Shown here one piece after another: positions 48,384 to 58,987 of a stretch of 64,000 nucleotides of DNA. The stretch comes from Parapristionchus giblindavisi. Lineage: Eukaryota; Nematoda; Chromadorea; Rhabditida; Diplogasteridae. A model generated the notes under the pieces. That model was not told the origin of the DNA and ran no database searches. It saw only the letters and a list, made by a program, of their open reading frames with translations. The stretch covers positions 372,001 to 436,000 of the forward strand of contig CALSFV010000249.1 of the NCBI GenBank assembly GCA_943737045.1, in the 5' to 3' direction. Every line of letters begins with the position of its first letter. The first letter of the stretch is position 1. The translations under genes were made by a program, and so were the position numbers.

Positions 48384-51300
48384 TTATTGTCCAACCATGC
48401 AACGCAAGTAATTCTCCAAAAACTTCATTTCCATCTCTTGCCTTGTCTTGCCGCCTGCACGCATTTTATCAAAAGCCTTTTCATTGCAATTGTTCTAAAA
48501 ATACAATTTTATTGTTTTTTTTCCATTCAATGAAATAGTTAATATATAATAGTGTTCCGCATTCGTGCATTAGTCGTGCAATTCGTGCAATCCGTGCATC
48601 ATTTTCAGTCATCAGATCAGGCATTTTCTTTGTTATATAAATGCAAATTCCAATAAAGCAGTACAAATAGCGACCGCTAAAAGTCTCTGATGACTGAAAA
48701 TGATGTAACGGTTGCACGAATTGCACGAGTAATGCACGAATGCGGAACACTAATATATAATAGTTAGTTCTCACCCCTTTGCATATCACTTGTACCACAT
48801 TAGGAAAACAATCCACTTTACGTGGGTTGTCCTGCAATAAAGAGACTTGTTTTGCATGGTTCAGAAACTATGCCGATCTCTTTTATATATCAAATAGCGC
48901 GCGGCGAAGGTCAGCCGGGTTAGGTGAGAGGCAGCGGAGAGACAATCGAGAGTTGGACGAGATCTAGCCTTTGAACGGCTTCCGGTCCTAAGAGCTCGTT
49001 TGCTTTTTTTCTTATGCAAGCACATTTTATATGCACAATAGTACAGTTTGCAAGGAGAGAAGTCGATGGGGTTGGCGCTAAAGAATTCCAGGGCTACTGT
49101 AAGAATATATCGTAACAATCGAATGGTAAACGACTACTACAAGTAATTTTTACAGTATCCTTATGGCCTCCGCATGTTTCTTTTCCACTTGTGACCCAAC
49201 ACAAAATGAGCATCGAAATGTTCGTAAGCAAAATGTAAAGCGAGTTTGCTTAGATTGTAGGTACATAAGGCGAATGCAACGATACAATGATAAATACAAT
49301 AATAATTATACTAAAAAAAGGTGAGTATAAAGTTTATACCATAAACTAACCGTTTGCAGGAACTCATAGTAAACTTGCGTCACACTGTAGCTTTGTTGAG
49401 TTCTAAAGAAAGTTCAGGCATAATTGAATGACTAGTCACTTCGCTATGATCCCGTATTATGCTCTATTCCACTGTTACAACAAGAAAAGGGCAGTATTGA
49501 TTACTTTTTTTCACTTTGAACATTATCGTTTGTAATCCTTAAATTAGACCAGCTAATATTCATGCTAATTACATTAAATTTAAATAAATTCATGGTGCGA
49601 TGAGCCTAATTGAGTGGCTCGACATTTCGCATTCATGTTTCTGTTGTAGTGAGCGTAACCTCTCTCAATGGTCTCTTCGACGCGCAACGCTTGCTCGTTG
49701 TTAGAGAACACAGAAATAGTGTGCGCAGGCTCCCTTTAGGCGATAAGTATAATCAGCGGAAGTGAAGTTTGCTATCAGGAAACAACTTTTTTCTTAACGA
49801 AACTATTCGAGGGACCTTTAATAATACTTTAATACTTTACTACTACTACTTTAATACTGGCACTCACAAATTGAGGAAGGCTGTTACGCGGCATCCCGTA
49901 GCAAGCTGTAAAATAAGATCTTATTGAGCATACAAACATCACTTATTTTATTTGTATTATTTATTCGCAATGACTATTTCCTGTTTTGTCATAGTTCAGA
50001 AATTATGCCGATCTCTTTTAAATATCAGCGCGGCGAAGGTGAGGCGGGTTAGGTGAGAAGAAAAGGAGGGGTAATCGAGAGTTAGGCGAGACACTGAAAT
50101 TGTATGCAAATGCCCGTTGTCTCGGTATTTAGATACAGTTTGTCATTTTCTTATGCAAGTACAATTTATACGGACAATATCAATCTTTAATGACACACCG
50201 TGCTAATTTGACACTCTCTGCTCTGGCAACACTCTCTCGCTTTCTTTGTGTATGAGAGAGTATTGCCATAAACGAGAGTATTAAGAAAGAAATAAGAATA
50301 GCTTGGGGTGTGCCTTTAAAGACGCATCCTAGCTAATTTTGATCTCCGCTGCGAGAGAGCTTAGAGTTATATTAGTTTTGGGTTCGCCTTTATAGGGAGC
50401 GTAACCTCACTCAGTGGTCTCTTCGACGCGCAATGCTCTTTCTTTGTTAGAGAAAAGAAAAATAGCATACGCAATGAAGAGGCCATTGAGTGAGGTTACG
50501 CTCCCTTTAAGAAGTTTTTACCTATTTTGAATCTATATATTTTGTAATACAATTTTGTCTGGTTGTAACGCACAAATCGAACAAAAAATGAAATAATTGG
50601 AAACCTCGCTGTATCTCTCCAATGTATTTCCGTCAGTTCCGACAAAACATATCTAAAAATTTGATTTTAAAATTTATTGATTTCTGATAAAAAATATGAG
50701 TGCGCTTGCGAGAGAATCGACCATATCCAGTGGGGGTCCGGCACAGGCAAGAAATCAAATTTTGGGGATTGGGGTTCTCAAGGGTGCTGATGACGATGGG
50801 CATGTTCATTTTGACCCTAGAGCCACCGTTGAGGCCAGACGACGTCGCGTTCAAATCTCGTTTTTCGACTTGAAAAGTCGTTTCTCTTCAACCGATAGTG
50901 CTAAAATTACAAAACTATGTCCCACGGTGCAAAATTTCATGGCGATCATGCCTGTCCAATTCATTTTTTACCCAAAATTTTCATAATTTTCATAAATGGA
51001 ATTTCTCTCAACGGCAAAAGTAAGTAATGCAACCTACACAGATCGGACCGGAATGGCTCCAGCATCAGATAGAAAAAAATTCAGCCAATTTGCGCCCGCG
51101 ACTTTCGAGATAATCAACTTTCAGTGTAGTCATTTTGCCGTTGAAGTGGAGACAAGAGACGAGAGAGTGTGGTGGTGTGAGAGAGCAGAGAGGCAGGTGA
51201 GGCGAGCCGCATAGAAAGGAAGGGGGTGTCTCCCCCTCTACCTCCTTTGCTCTCTCACACCACCACACTCTCTCGCCTCTTTTCTCCTCTTCTAAGACAA

Positions 51301-53906
51301 AATGACTACACTGAAAGTTGATTTTCTGGTCGCGGGCGCAAATTGGCTGAATTTTTTTCTATGTGATGCTGGAGCCATTCCGGTCCTATCTGTGTAGGTT
51401 GAATTACTTACTTTTGCCGTTGAGAGAAATTCCATTTATGAAAATTATGTAAATTTTCGATGAAAAATAAATTAGACTGGCGCTATCACCATAAAATTCT
51501 GCCCCGTGAGTCACAGTTTCGTAATTTTAGCACCATCGGGTAAAGAGAAACGATTTTTCAACGTGAACAATGAGATTTAAACGCGACGTCGTCTGGCCTC
51601 AACAGTGGATCTAGATGCAAAATGAACATGTCCATCGTCATGAGCACCATAGAGAACCCCGATCCCTAAAATTTGATTTTTTTACTGTGCCGGCACTTAG
51701 TCGATTCTCTCGCAAGCGGGGGCAGCTGCGGGGGCGGGGGCAGGGGCGGGGGCGGGGGCGGGGCAGGGGCGGGGGCGGGGGCGGGGGCGGGGGCAGGGGC
51801 GGGGGCGGGGGCAGCTGCGGGGGCGGGGGCGGGGGCAGCTGCGGGGGCGGGGGCAGCTGCGGGGGCGGGGGCAGGGGCGGGGGCGGGGGCAGCTGCGGGG
51901 GCGGGGGCAGGGGCGGGGGCGGGGGCAGCTGCGGGGGCGGGGGCAGGGGCGGGGGCGGGGGCAGCTGCGGGGGCGGGGGAAGGGGCGGGGGCGGGGGCAG
52001 CTGCGGGGGCGGGGGCAGGGGCGGGGGCGGTCATCCCGCTCAAGATAGTACCGTTGACTGGAGTAAGCTAACTAACAATTAGTTCACGCGTGATAGATTC
52101 ATTTATTAGGTTGAGTCATAAGTCCTGTCGCATTTTTGGCCCTTTAAACAATTTTAAATATCTTTATTTCGGCAAAAGCAAATCAATCAAAGTAAACGTC
52201 ATCTGCGTCGACACACTTCCTCCAAAGTTCGGGTAGCTTGTGGATACTGTGCTCCAATAAGGACGGCTGCTAGGAGGCAAAGTAGTTGGTCAGCCAGATT
52301 TTGACCTCCCGATGATTATTGATGTGTACTCCTCCGAGAGTGCGCTGCATATCGGAAAACAAGCAGCAATCGCTGGGAGCCAAGTCGGGCGAGTACGGTG
52401 AGTGGTGGACAACGCGCCAGCCAAAGTCCAACAGGATCTTTTTGGTCGTCCTTGCCACATGGGGTCGGGCGTTGTCGTGCCCGAAGTGAATTCCGTCGCG
52501 CAGTCAGGGAACGGAGGAGACCTTAGACCTCAGGGTCAGTAGTTCGCGAGAGTATACCGTGGCCGTAATAGTCGACCCCTGTGGGAACAGCTCCCAATAA
52601 ACCACACGGCCTCTGACCCACCACACAGACAGTATGGTCTTCTTCTGGTGAAGTTCGAATTTGGCTATGGAATTGGGCTGCTCAACTCGATCGAACGACT
52701 TAGCCCGCAGGACTACGTTGTCGTAAGGGATCCACTTTTCATCTCCAGTCATGAACCCGTCGATCCAAGCCGTTGTACGAGCGTACAAAATCAGAATCAG
52801 ACACTGGTCCGCACGGTTTTCCTTCCGCTTGTCCGATAGTTGGCGGGGTAACCATCGACCCAAATTCTGGACCTTGCCAAGATCCTTAGGCAACCAACGA
52901 TGGTGGGTTGGCTTACCCCAAGACTCGTCGTCATATCACGGGTGGTAGCATAGGGGTCCGCTTGGACGTGATGCTCCAGCACGCCCAAGTCCAGCTCGGG
53001 GCCGTCCGGACCTTTGACGTCGTACTCCCTTCTTCGAAGCGTTTGATCCAATGTTACACAATGCGCGTACTAGGGGCCTTAGTGTTGTATACTACCATAA
53101 TACGGATGTGGACATCGGGATGTTTGAGCTAGAATAGGAAGAAAACAACGTGACGTGTCACATGTGCACAAAACTGGGAACGAATTGAAGAGACATTTCA
53201 GCTACTAGACTCGATGTAGGTACAATTCACCACTGCGCTCAAAGAGTAGTAGTAGTGACTTATTTACTGCCAGAACGGACGGGGAAATTGATAACGTACG
53301 ACTGAGCAGTGATAGCACAAACATACCCCTCCAAAATGCGACAAGACTTATGACTCAACCTAATATTTTAAATTTAGTTATTTGTTAATATATTTTATTT
53401 CTAACCTGCCCGGGTTTTTTACGCTCCAACAGTGATGCAAATCTTTTTGGGACCAGGGAGGCCGTGAAACACCTAAACAAGCGATATTATTATCAGTATC
53501 TCAGAATTTTTGAGCATTTATATCAATGCTTTTTCTGAAGTGCTCAGAGTTTTTCCTAACAGGATTTATAATGCCATATGCAATCTGCAATGATAATGAA
53601 CAGTTGAACTAGAGATTCGTTCGGTTACTATAGTTTAGCCGTCCGAATCCCTAAACTAGGTTGTCCCACTTATCTGACAAAGAACATCCTCCATCCCTAA
53701 TGGTACAATATTGCTATCGTCAAATTACCCCTGTCACCTTCCCCAAGTTTTTCTATTATTACTATTATTTTTGATATCGTTTCTGTATTTGCTGTCGCAC
53801 CTGTCACGGGTGTATCAAATAAATAAATAAATAAAATTAAAAAAATATTTCCGTCATAATAAATAAATACTCACCACAGAAATAATAGCGAAAATGTGTC
53901 GACCAT
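48384..53906 (-). CDS. Small secreted cysteine protein, DUF19-like
   Basis: Proposed five exons: 53875-53906, 53423-53472, 49868-49905, 48775-48831, 48384-48494. The start MVDTFSLLFLWCFTASLV forms a signal peptide across exons 1-2. The mature part has spaced cysteines (CYGMPRNS, VDCFPNV, VICKG, NNCNEKAF, LRCMVGQ end), resembling the DUF19/T20D4.11-like secreted nematode domain. The last two exons are well supported (canonical sites, phase 0, TAA at 48384-48386). The 5' half depends on choosing the donor GAGC|GTAAAA at 53422; the stronger-looking CAG|GTTAGA puts exon 3 out of phase. The second intron is about 3.5 kb and holds mariner, a foldback, a G-rich array and MITEs. Intron 4 holds another MITE. 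Confidence 0.5.
48552..48750. mobile_element. 199-bp inverted-repeat element with 12-bp flanking duplication
   Basis: Ends GTGTTCCGCATTCGTGCATT and its complement; TAATATATAATA directly flanks both sides (48540-48551, 48751-48762). Inserted in intron 4 of the DUF19-like gene. Confidence 0.72.
48843..49041. mobile_element. MITE family D, left end missing
   Basis: GACTTGTTTTGCATGGTTCA to CACATTTTATATGCACAATA; interior nearly identical to 452-689. Confidence 0.7.
49651..49739. mobile_element. MITE family A, internally deleted
   Basis: Left end AGCGTAACCTCTCTCAATGG and right end GGCTCCCTTTA present; part of the right arm is missing. Confidence 0.6.
49930..50182. mobile_element. MITE family D, left end diverged
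   Basis: Interior TATTTCCTGTTTTGTCATAG and right end TACAATTTATACGGACAATA. Confidence 0.68.
50187..50324. mobile_element. MITE family B, intron 2 of the DUF19-like gene
   Basis: TTTAATGACACACCGTGCTA to AGCTTGGGGTGTGCCTTTAA, followed directly by a partial copy to about 50394. Confidence 0.72.
50389..50510. mobile_element. MITE family A
   Basis: Nearly full length; left end reads TTATAGGGAGCG, right end CGCTCCCTTTAA... in order GTTACGCTCCCTTTAA. Confidence 0.8.
50702..51719. mobile_element. 1-kb near-complete palindrome (foldback element)
   Basis: GCTTGCGAGAGAATCGAC at 50704 is matched by GTCGATTCTCTCGCAAGC ending at 51719; pairing continues through almost the whole length, with a centre near 51190-51250. 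Arms differ by scattered substitutions and short indels. It lies in intron 2 of the DUF19-like gene and abuts the G-rich array. Confidence 0.8.
51718..52030 (+). repeat. G-rich array (GGGGGC/GGGGCAGCTGC units)
   Basis: About 310 bases of GGGGGCGGGGGC interrupted by AGCTGC roughly every 40-60 bases. Strong G-quadruplex potential on the plus strand. All frames are open (Gly-rich or Ala-Pro-rich), which is a property of the repeat, not a gene. Confidence 0.9.
52106..53363 (-). mobile_element. mariner (IS630/Tc1/mariner) element, inactive
   Basis: Length 1258 bases. Terminal inverted repeats TTAGGTTGAGTCATAAGTC at both ends, flanked by TA. The transposase is on the minus strand: helix-turn-helix part (RDMTTSLGVSQPTIVGCLR, about 52797-53051), then a +/-1 frame change, then MTGDEKWI (first catalytic Asp), an in-frame TGA at 52502-52504, then HFGHDNARPHVA (second Asp) and YSPDLAPSD (third Asp, mariner DD34D type). 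One frameshift and one stop make it non-functional. Confidence 0.92.
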
Positions 53907-54228
53907 TCCTCGGGATGATGAATGATTACAATGAATGACCCCAAAAACAAACATATTCTATAATTGAATGATGTTATTAAAATCCCAAACTGGACAATAG
54001 CAGGGAGCATGGAATATGTAATTTATAATTAGGTTCTTTGTTTGGAATACTATTATTACAAATGAAAGTGGAAATTTCATTGCATTGCAACACAGCGGGT
54101 CATTATAGATACAAGTCGTTTTATTTTGTACAAACAAAATATAATATCCGATCACGTGAGATTGGCAATACAAGACAATATAATATTCGGCAAAACTGTT
54201 GTTTTTTTAATTATAAAAAAGAATATTA

Positions 54229-54690
54229 TTATCCGACAAGACTAAGTTTGAGAACTCTTGATGCAGCCGCACCAGCTGCCCCTCCAGCAAGGGCTGCTCT
54301 TCCTAAAATTCAAATCTTAAATATTTTAAAATGTTTTTTTATTATTATTATAATAAAAGGATGAATCACGTAAATTTGTAAGTTCATTTTCATTTTTGTT
54401 GTTGAAGGTGGAGACCCACGAATGTTCATGAAAAAATAAACGACTGTTACCTCGATGGTATCTATCTTTGTAGTAGGATTCGGTATTATAATTGCAATTA
54501 GAACACCTAAAAGAACAAAAACATGTTAGACGCATAAAATAGGATAGACGATTAAAAAAAAATGTTTAAAAACTTTGTTCCATTAACTATAAGCGAGGAA
54601 CAGTATAACTTACCCTTGATAATATTGATATTGACCGATCGTGACTGAAGCAATGGAAGCAAGTAACATGAACACGTAGAAAATATTCAT
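54229..54690 (-). CDS. Small secreted peptide, array member 2 (68 aa)
   Basis: Exons 54614-54690, 54451-54506, 54229-54302. Signal peptide MNIFYVFMLLASIASVTIG, then QYQYYQ, a longer middle exon of 56 bases with two cysteines (CSNCNYNTESYYKDRYHR) and the tail GRAALAGGAAGAAASRVLK ending LVG. The middle-exon length and cysteine pair are shared with member 1, not with members 3-5, so members 1 and 2 form a subgroup. Confidence 0.8.
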
Positions 54691-54761
54691 TCTCCCACTC
54701 TTTTGGTTCGAAGCAACGAAGTGGAGATGCTTAAGGAATGATCTTTCCGTTTCAATTTATA

Positions 54762-54804
54762 CCTTTATATATACGTTTAAGGATCATCTTTGCACTTTGA
54801 TCTC
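54762..54804 (-). promoter_or_regulatory. Promoter block of peptide member 2
   Basis: TATATATAAAG near 54763-54772 and GATCAAAGTGCAAAGATG at 54785-54802, about 78 bases before the ATG; same spacing as in the other members. Confidence 0.6.
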
Positions 54805-54995
54805 AACTTCTCATTGAAACTTTTGTGCGAAACTATTATGATCTTGTGTGAGATTTGGACTTTGAAAGAACAATTGGCTAAAAAGGGATACCAACGAAGC
54901 ATCCATTCGCTAACTAAGATCGTTCCTTTCAAAGGAGCACAAGCGTTAGCGCAAAAACGTTAGCCCGAGGAACATTTCGCTAGGCACAACCAGAC

Positions 54996-55222
54996 TACAT
55001 TCACGTCAAATTTTCTTATATATGGGTTGTCTAACTCGACTACCATAGAGAACGGTTAGTTTACTCCAAGCTCTCTCAAAAAGTCACGTTGCTCGAGATA
55101 GTAACCGGGACGGGATTAAGCTACCTAAATGATCTCATACATATATGAGAGAACGTTCCTCTAATTGTCGCATCCGAGGCAACCTATGGCTAAAATCTGA
55201 GAAAGATTGCCGTCAGTGAACG
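54996..55222. mobile_element. MITE family H copy 2
   Basis: Inverse orientation of the copy at 42826; ends TTCACGTCAAATTTTC and GAAAGATTGCCGTCAGTGAA. Confidence 0.62.
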
Positions 55223-55360
55223 TGCAAATGCATTATTCCTTTGATCACTGTCATGTCATACATATTTTCTAAATGTTCCTTTTACTCACTTTCATTACTC
55301 CAGTGACGTTTTGATTATAACAAACAAAAGAGTGGACGTTGCAAATTAGTTCGGGTGTGC

Positions 55361-55485
55361 CTTTAAAGCCACACCCCGAGCTAATTTAACTCTCCGCATT
55401 GGCAATACTCTCTCGCAGACAAAGAAAGCGAGAGAGTGTGGCCAGAGCGGAGGGATTCAAATTAACTTGGGTGTGCCTTTAATTG
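55361..55485. mobile_element. MITE family B
   Basis: TTTAAAGCCACACCCCGAGC to TTAACTTGGGTGTGCCTTTAA-type end; complete. Confidence 0.82.
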
Positions 55486-55655
55486 CTGAACAAGAGACTG
55501 CTCTCAGAATGCCTCAATCGTCATTTTTCTTGACGACAGAACTCCCACACTTCTCTACAACTTATTTGAGGGAAGAGTATAGACTGAGTGTCACTCCCGA
55601 AAATAACTGTGAACTCAATCAATATCACACCATTTAATTCAATTTTTCATAAGAA

Positions 55656-55977
55656 ATGTCAAACAATTACTTGGACCACATGTGCCCTGATCCTCCAGTA
55701 ATTGTTGATCTCATGACAGCGCTAAAGTAAGAAGAAACAAATTCAATGCAGCATATGTGAAACATTTTGTTGACATTCTTAAAAATTCCGTTATGTTATG
55801 TTTAAAATAGCAAAACAACACTAAAACTTAAAATAAACGCTTCTAACGAATTGAGTGAAACAAGAACTCGCCCTGTCCCGAGAGAAGATTAGAGATGCCA
55901 TAGGGTGCGATACGAGTCTTTCCAGCCCAAAGACGAAGACTACAAGGACAATGAACTGCCATTTGTGGACACTTTTG
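55656..55977 (+). CDS. Unidentified two-exon gene fragment, 3' continuation not found
   Basis: Exon 55656-55726 runs from ATG (MSNNYLDHMCPDPPVIVDLM) to a GTAAGA donor in phase 2. Exon 55904-55977 continues in frame (VRYESFQPKDEDYKDNELPF) to a GTGAGT donor in phase 1. Composition and both splice sites look like real coding sequence. No family was recognised and no convincing next exon was found downstream, where a tRNA-like module (55990-56090) and repeats follow. It could be a dead gene fragment or the start of a gene with a long intron. Confidence 0.4.
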
Positions 55978-55992
55978 GTGAGTATAACCTTA

Positions 55993-56092
55993 TTACCTCC
56001 ATGTCTCGCCTAGTCTAGTGGTAGTGTCGCGAGACTGTGACCCATAAGTTCCGAGTTCGAGCCCTGCTCGTTCCTGCAAAAGATTAGGTGCG
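55993..56092 (+). other. tRNA-derived module (SINE-like head)
   Basis: GCCTAGTCTAGTGGTAGTGT (A box) and CCGAGTTCGAGCCCTGC (B box) 29 bases apart. T-stem and acceptor stem mispair, so it is a pseudo-tRNA. Confidence 0.6.
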
Positions 56093-56527
56093 TCCGACCA
56101 TCGATGATGATATCGATCATCCTTGCTCTGCGAGCGGTGTCGACGAAGCACTCTCCCAACGGCGGGAGAGGCGAAAAGAGCGCCCACGATGAACATTCAG
56201 GCCTCTGAGATGGTTTTTTGATATTTATATGTATATTTATTGTTAGTGTATATTTATATACGTATGCTCCTTACAACATGATGCACATTACGTAAAAATA
56301 CTAGAGTACGCTTGCGTGCATTAATATACTGTGTTAAAAATCAAAACATTTATTTGAAGAAAATATCACTTCACTAGATCACGTTTTCTTTCAGAGAAAA
56401 TATAATTAGTTGAAAACTAATAAAAGGTAACGGGGTAAGAGTAAAGGCACATTCCGTTATTCAAGGCACTGGAAGCCATGTGGGTGATCAGACAGAGGAA
56501 TTTCGCGTGATCTCTCTACCAATTCCC

Positions 56528-56680
56528 CCTTTCGACACAATGCATTGACGTAGTGGCCGAAACACCTTAGGATACATGTTAGCTAACCTATATATTTAAA
56601 AAAATTACATTTAAAGTGCATGCAAACCTATGCATACTTGGAATTCTGTTCATGTTATTAATTTAATTGTATAAATATGC
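56528..56680. repeat. Family E repeat
   Basis: GACGTAGTGGCCGAAACACC ... TGCATGCAAACCTATGCA. Confidence 0.6.
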
Positions 56681-56746
56681 ATATGTAGTACACCGGAGTA
56701 CTTGAAATAAAGCTTTTATCCGTTGAAAAAATCATGAAAAATAAAA

Positions 56747-57678
56747 TTATCCGATAAAACTGAGTCTGAATGCTCTCGAAGCCACCGCTGCTGCTGCGCC
56801 TCCAGCAAGGAAGGCTCTTCCTGAAAGATAACACAATTTAATTTTCTGTTTATTTTTTTTTTGCAAATTTCACATTTGTCGTTTGTATTTCATTCATTTG
56901 AACAGTAATTTGAAGGATTGCATTATATTAAAATACATAATTTTCCGATTACCTCTATGGTATCTGTCTCGGTAGTATCCATCGTTATTATTGTAATAGC
57001 TAAAACGATAAATACATTAGACTGAAATAGATGTACATAATATAAAAACGAGAGTTAATTGCAATAAAGTTAGTTAAACGAGCTAGTTTTTGAAACTCTC
57101 CGCACTACTCGCACTCTGTCGCATTCTTTGTCTACGAGAGATTATTACCAATGTGAAAGTAAAATTAGCTTGACTTGTTACATATGTTAATCAATTAATA
57201 TCGAACAAGACGAAGCAAAGTATGAGAAGAGAAACTCTGCAATTTTAGGGGTGCCAATAATTTGGTCGAAGTGGGGCCAATAATTTGGTGGATCGTAAAA
57301 GTTGACCCAAAAATTTGGCTACCAGACAAGCCCCACTTTTAAAGTTGAGTCAATAATTTGGTGGTTGAGCCAATAATTTGGTTAGAAGTGGGGTTATTAT
57401 TTTAGTCCAAAATTTTAGCCAAACTTTGGCTACAATTTTAGCTAAACTTTAGCCAAACTTTGGCTAAAATTTTAGACCACCAAATTATTGACTCAACTTT
57501 AAAAGTGGGGCTTGTCTGGTAGCCAAATTTTAGGCACCCAAAAATGTTCGACCAAATTATTGGCCCCCCTAAAATTGCGGAGAAGATAACGAATAACTTA
57601 CCCCTGATAATATTGATATTGACCGATCGTGACTGAAGCAATGGAAGCGAGCAACAGGAAAACGTAGAAAATATTCAT
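56747..57678 (-). CDS. Small secreted peptide, array member 3 (65 aa)
   Basis: Exons 57602-57678, 56953-56999, 56747-56820. Signal peptide MNIFYVFLLLASIASVTIG, QYQYYQ, then YYNNNDGYYRDRYHRGR and a tail AFLAGGAAAAVASRAF ending FIG. Intron 1 is about 600 bases because a MITE-B copy (57072-57185) and a 340-bp foldback (57241-57580) sit in it; in members 4 and 5 the same intron is about 90-120 bases. Confidence 0.8.
57072..57185. mobile_element. MITE family B, intron 1 of peptide member 3
   Basis: GTTAAACGAGCTAGTTTTTG start; core TTCTTTGTCTACGAGAGATT. Confidence 0.6.
57241..57580. mobile_element. 340-bp foldback in intron 1 of peptide member 3
   Basis: GGCCAATAATTTGGT-type left arm pairs with ACCAAATTATTGGCC at the right; internal AGCCAAACTTTGGCT repeats form the centre. 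Confidence 0.7.
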
Positions 57679-57754
57679 TCTATCGCTCTTTTGATTCAAC
57701 TCAAAGCAACTGATAGTGGTATCTATAAAGAATGATTTCAATTTCTCAATTTCT

Positions 57755-57798
57755 ATCTTTATATGTAAGTTTGATGATCATCTTTGCACTTTAATCAC
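57755..57798 (-). promoter_or_regulatory. Promoter block of peptide member 3
   Basis: CATATAAAG at 57757-57765 and GATTAAAGTGCAAAGATG at 57779-57796. Confidence 0.58.
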
Positions 57799-58010
57799 CA
57801 CGTCTCTTAGAACGTTTTGTGCGAAACTCTTGTGATTTTGTGCTCTTTTGTCACATTGAATGAGAGACTGTCTACAAAGGGATACCAACGAACTTGGTGT
57901 TCGCTGACTTTGCTCGACACCCGAAAAATGCTCATGTCTAGGTCTATTTCGGCCAGACAGTGGGCAAGTACCGTCCTTGAGTCAATAATGTTTTATTTAG
58001 TTTTTTTCTT

Positions 58011-58124
58011 AAAGGCACACCCCAAGCTAAATTTAACTCGTTGGCAATACTCTCTCGCAGACATAGAAAGCGAGAGAGTGTGGTCAGAGCGGAGAGTTTA
58101 AAATTAGCTTGCGGTGTCGCTTTA
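58011..58124. mobile_element. MITE family B, first of a head-to-tail pair
   Basis: TTAAAGGCACACCCCAAGCT to AGCTTGCGGTGTCGCTTTAA. Confidence 0.83.
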
Positions 58125-58243
58125 ATGACACACACATTTCTAATTTGAAGCTCTCCGCTCTGGACACACTCTCTCGCTTTCTTTGTCTACGGCAGAGTAT
58201 CGTCATCTGGAGAGTAAAACTAGCATGGGATGTGCCTTTATTG
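58121..58243. mobile_element. MITE family B, second of the pair
   Basis: Shares TTTAA with the preceding copy; ends ATGGGATGTGCCTTTA, where a family D element begins. Confidence 0.78.
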
Positions 58244-58390
58244 ACCGTATAAAATACACATGTTTATTTGGTACGAGAGTAGCCAGCCACAGCCACAATG
58301 TGTTTCATTATGTTTTGAGAGCCCACGTGAGAGAGTGGGCAGATCAGAGAGAGAGCGCGCGATGAAGGAAGGGAGGAAAAGTGGGATTTA
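58240..58390. mobile_element. MITE family D variant, right end missing
   Basis: ATTGACCGTATAAAATACAC, as at 47430; then runs into a family E repeat. Confidence 0.65.
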
Positions 58391-58500
58391 GACGTAGCGG
58401 CCGAAACACCATGAAGCACATTATTACTTAATAGTTTTATTGTTACAATTATTTTAAATACGTGCATGCATATCACTCCTGTACATTGATTTACTTACTA
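58388..58500. repeat. Family E repeat
   Basis: GACGTAGCGGCCGAAACACC ... GTGCATGCATATCACTCC; closest to the inverted copy at 3593-3705. Confidence 0.7.
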
Positions 58501-58867
58501 AATTAATTGATCGATAGTTCTTTCTCTTTTCTGAATTCTAAATCGATCGCTCACATTCGAACATTCCCGTTCTCAAAATCAATGTTCTTTCATTTGCCAT
58601 TCTTTCAAAAACAGTCTCACAAGTGTTATAATGTACTATAATAATGTTAAAATATTTTATCCACGACACATACGTGAAAAGTAGCACGAGTAAAAATCAG
58701 CAATACTGGATAAGAGGTTCCACTTGTCGATTTTTGCATTATATGTAAATAACACATAATAACAATGTGTTTTTTATTCTTTATAAGTTATGAGCACATT
58801 TAACAACATGAAAGTTTAGAACTTCTTCTATCCTGTTGACAAACAGGGGTTTCCGCTTTGGATCTTA

Positions 58868-58987
58868 CAAGGAGTCTCTTATGTCTTAAGGTGGCGAAAA
58901 CTGACGATTTATAGCTTATGTGAAAGGGCTTTCACATAAGCTATAAATCGTCAGTTTTCGCCACCTTAAGACATAAGAGACTCCTTG
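58868..58987. mobile_element. 120-bp perfect palindrome with TTA duplications
   Basis: CAAGGAGTCTCTTATG at the left end is matched by its exact complement at the right end; the arms are 59 of 59 identical with a two-base GG centre. TTA flanks both sides (58865-58867, 58988-58990), as for PIF/Harbinger-type MITEs. Identity of the arms implies very recent origin. Confidence 0.85.

Noticed and set aside
51615..52082. Long Gly-rich and Ala-Pro-rich frames on both strands
   Set aside because: All frames of the GGGGGC array are open; no start context or splice structure.
53401..53422. Donor CAG|GTTAGA at 53400 for exon 2 of the DUF19-like gene
   Set aside because: Gives a phase incompatible with the next supported exon; the weaker donor at 53422 keeps the frame. 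Left as an uncertainty.
55993..56092. Functional tRNA gene
   Set aside because: A and B boxes are present but T-stem and acceptor stem do not pair.
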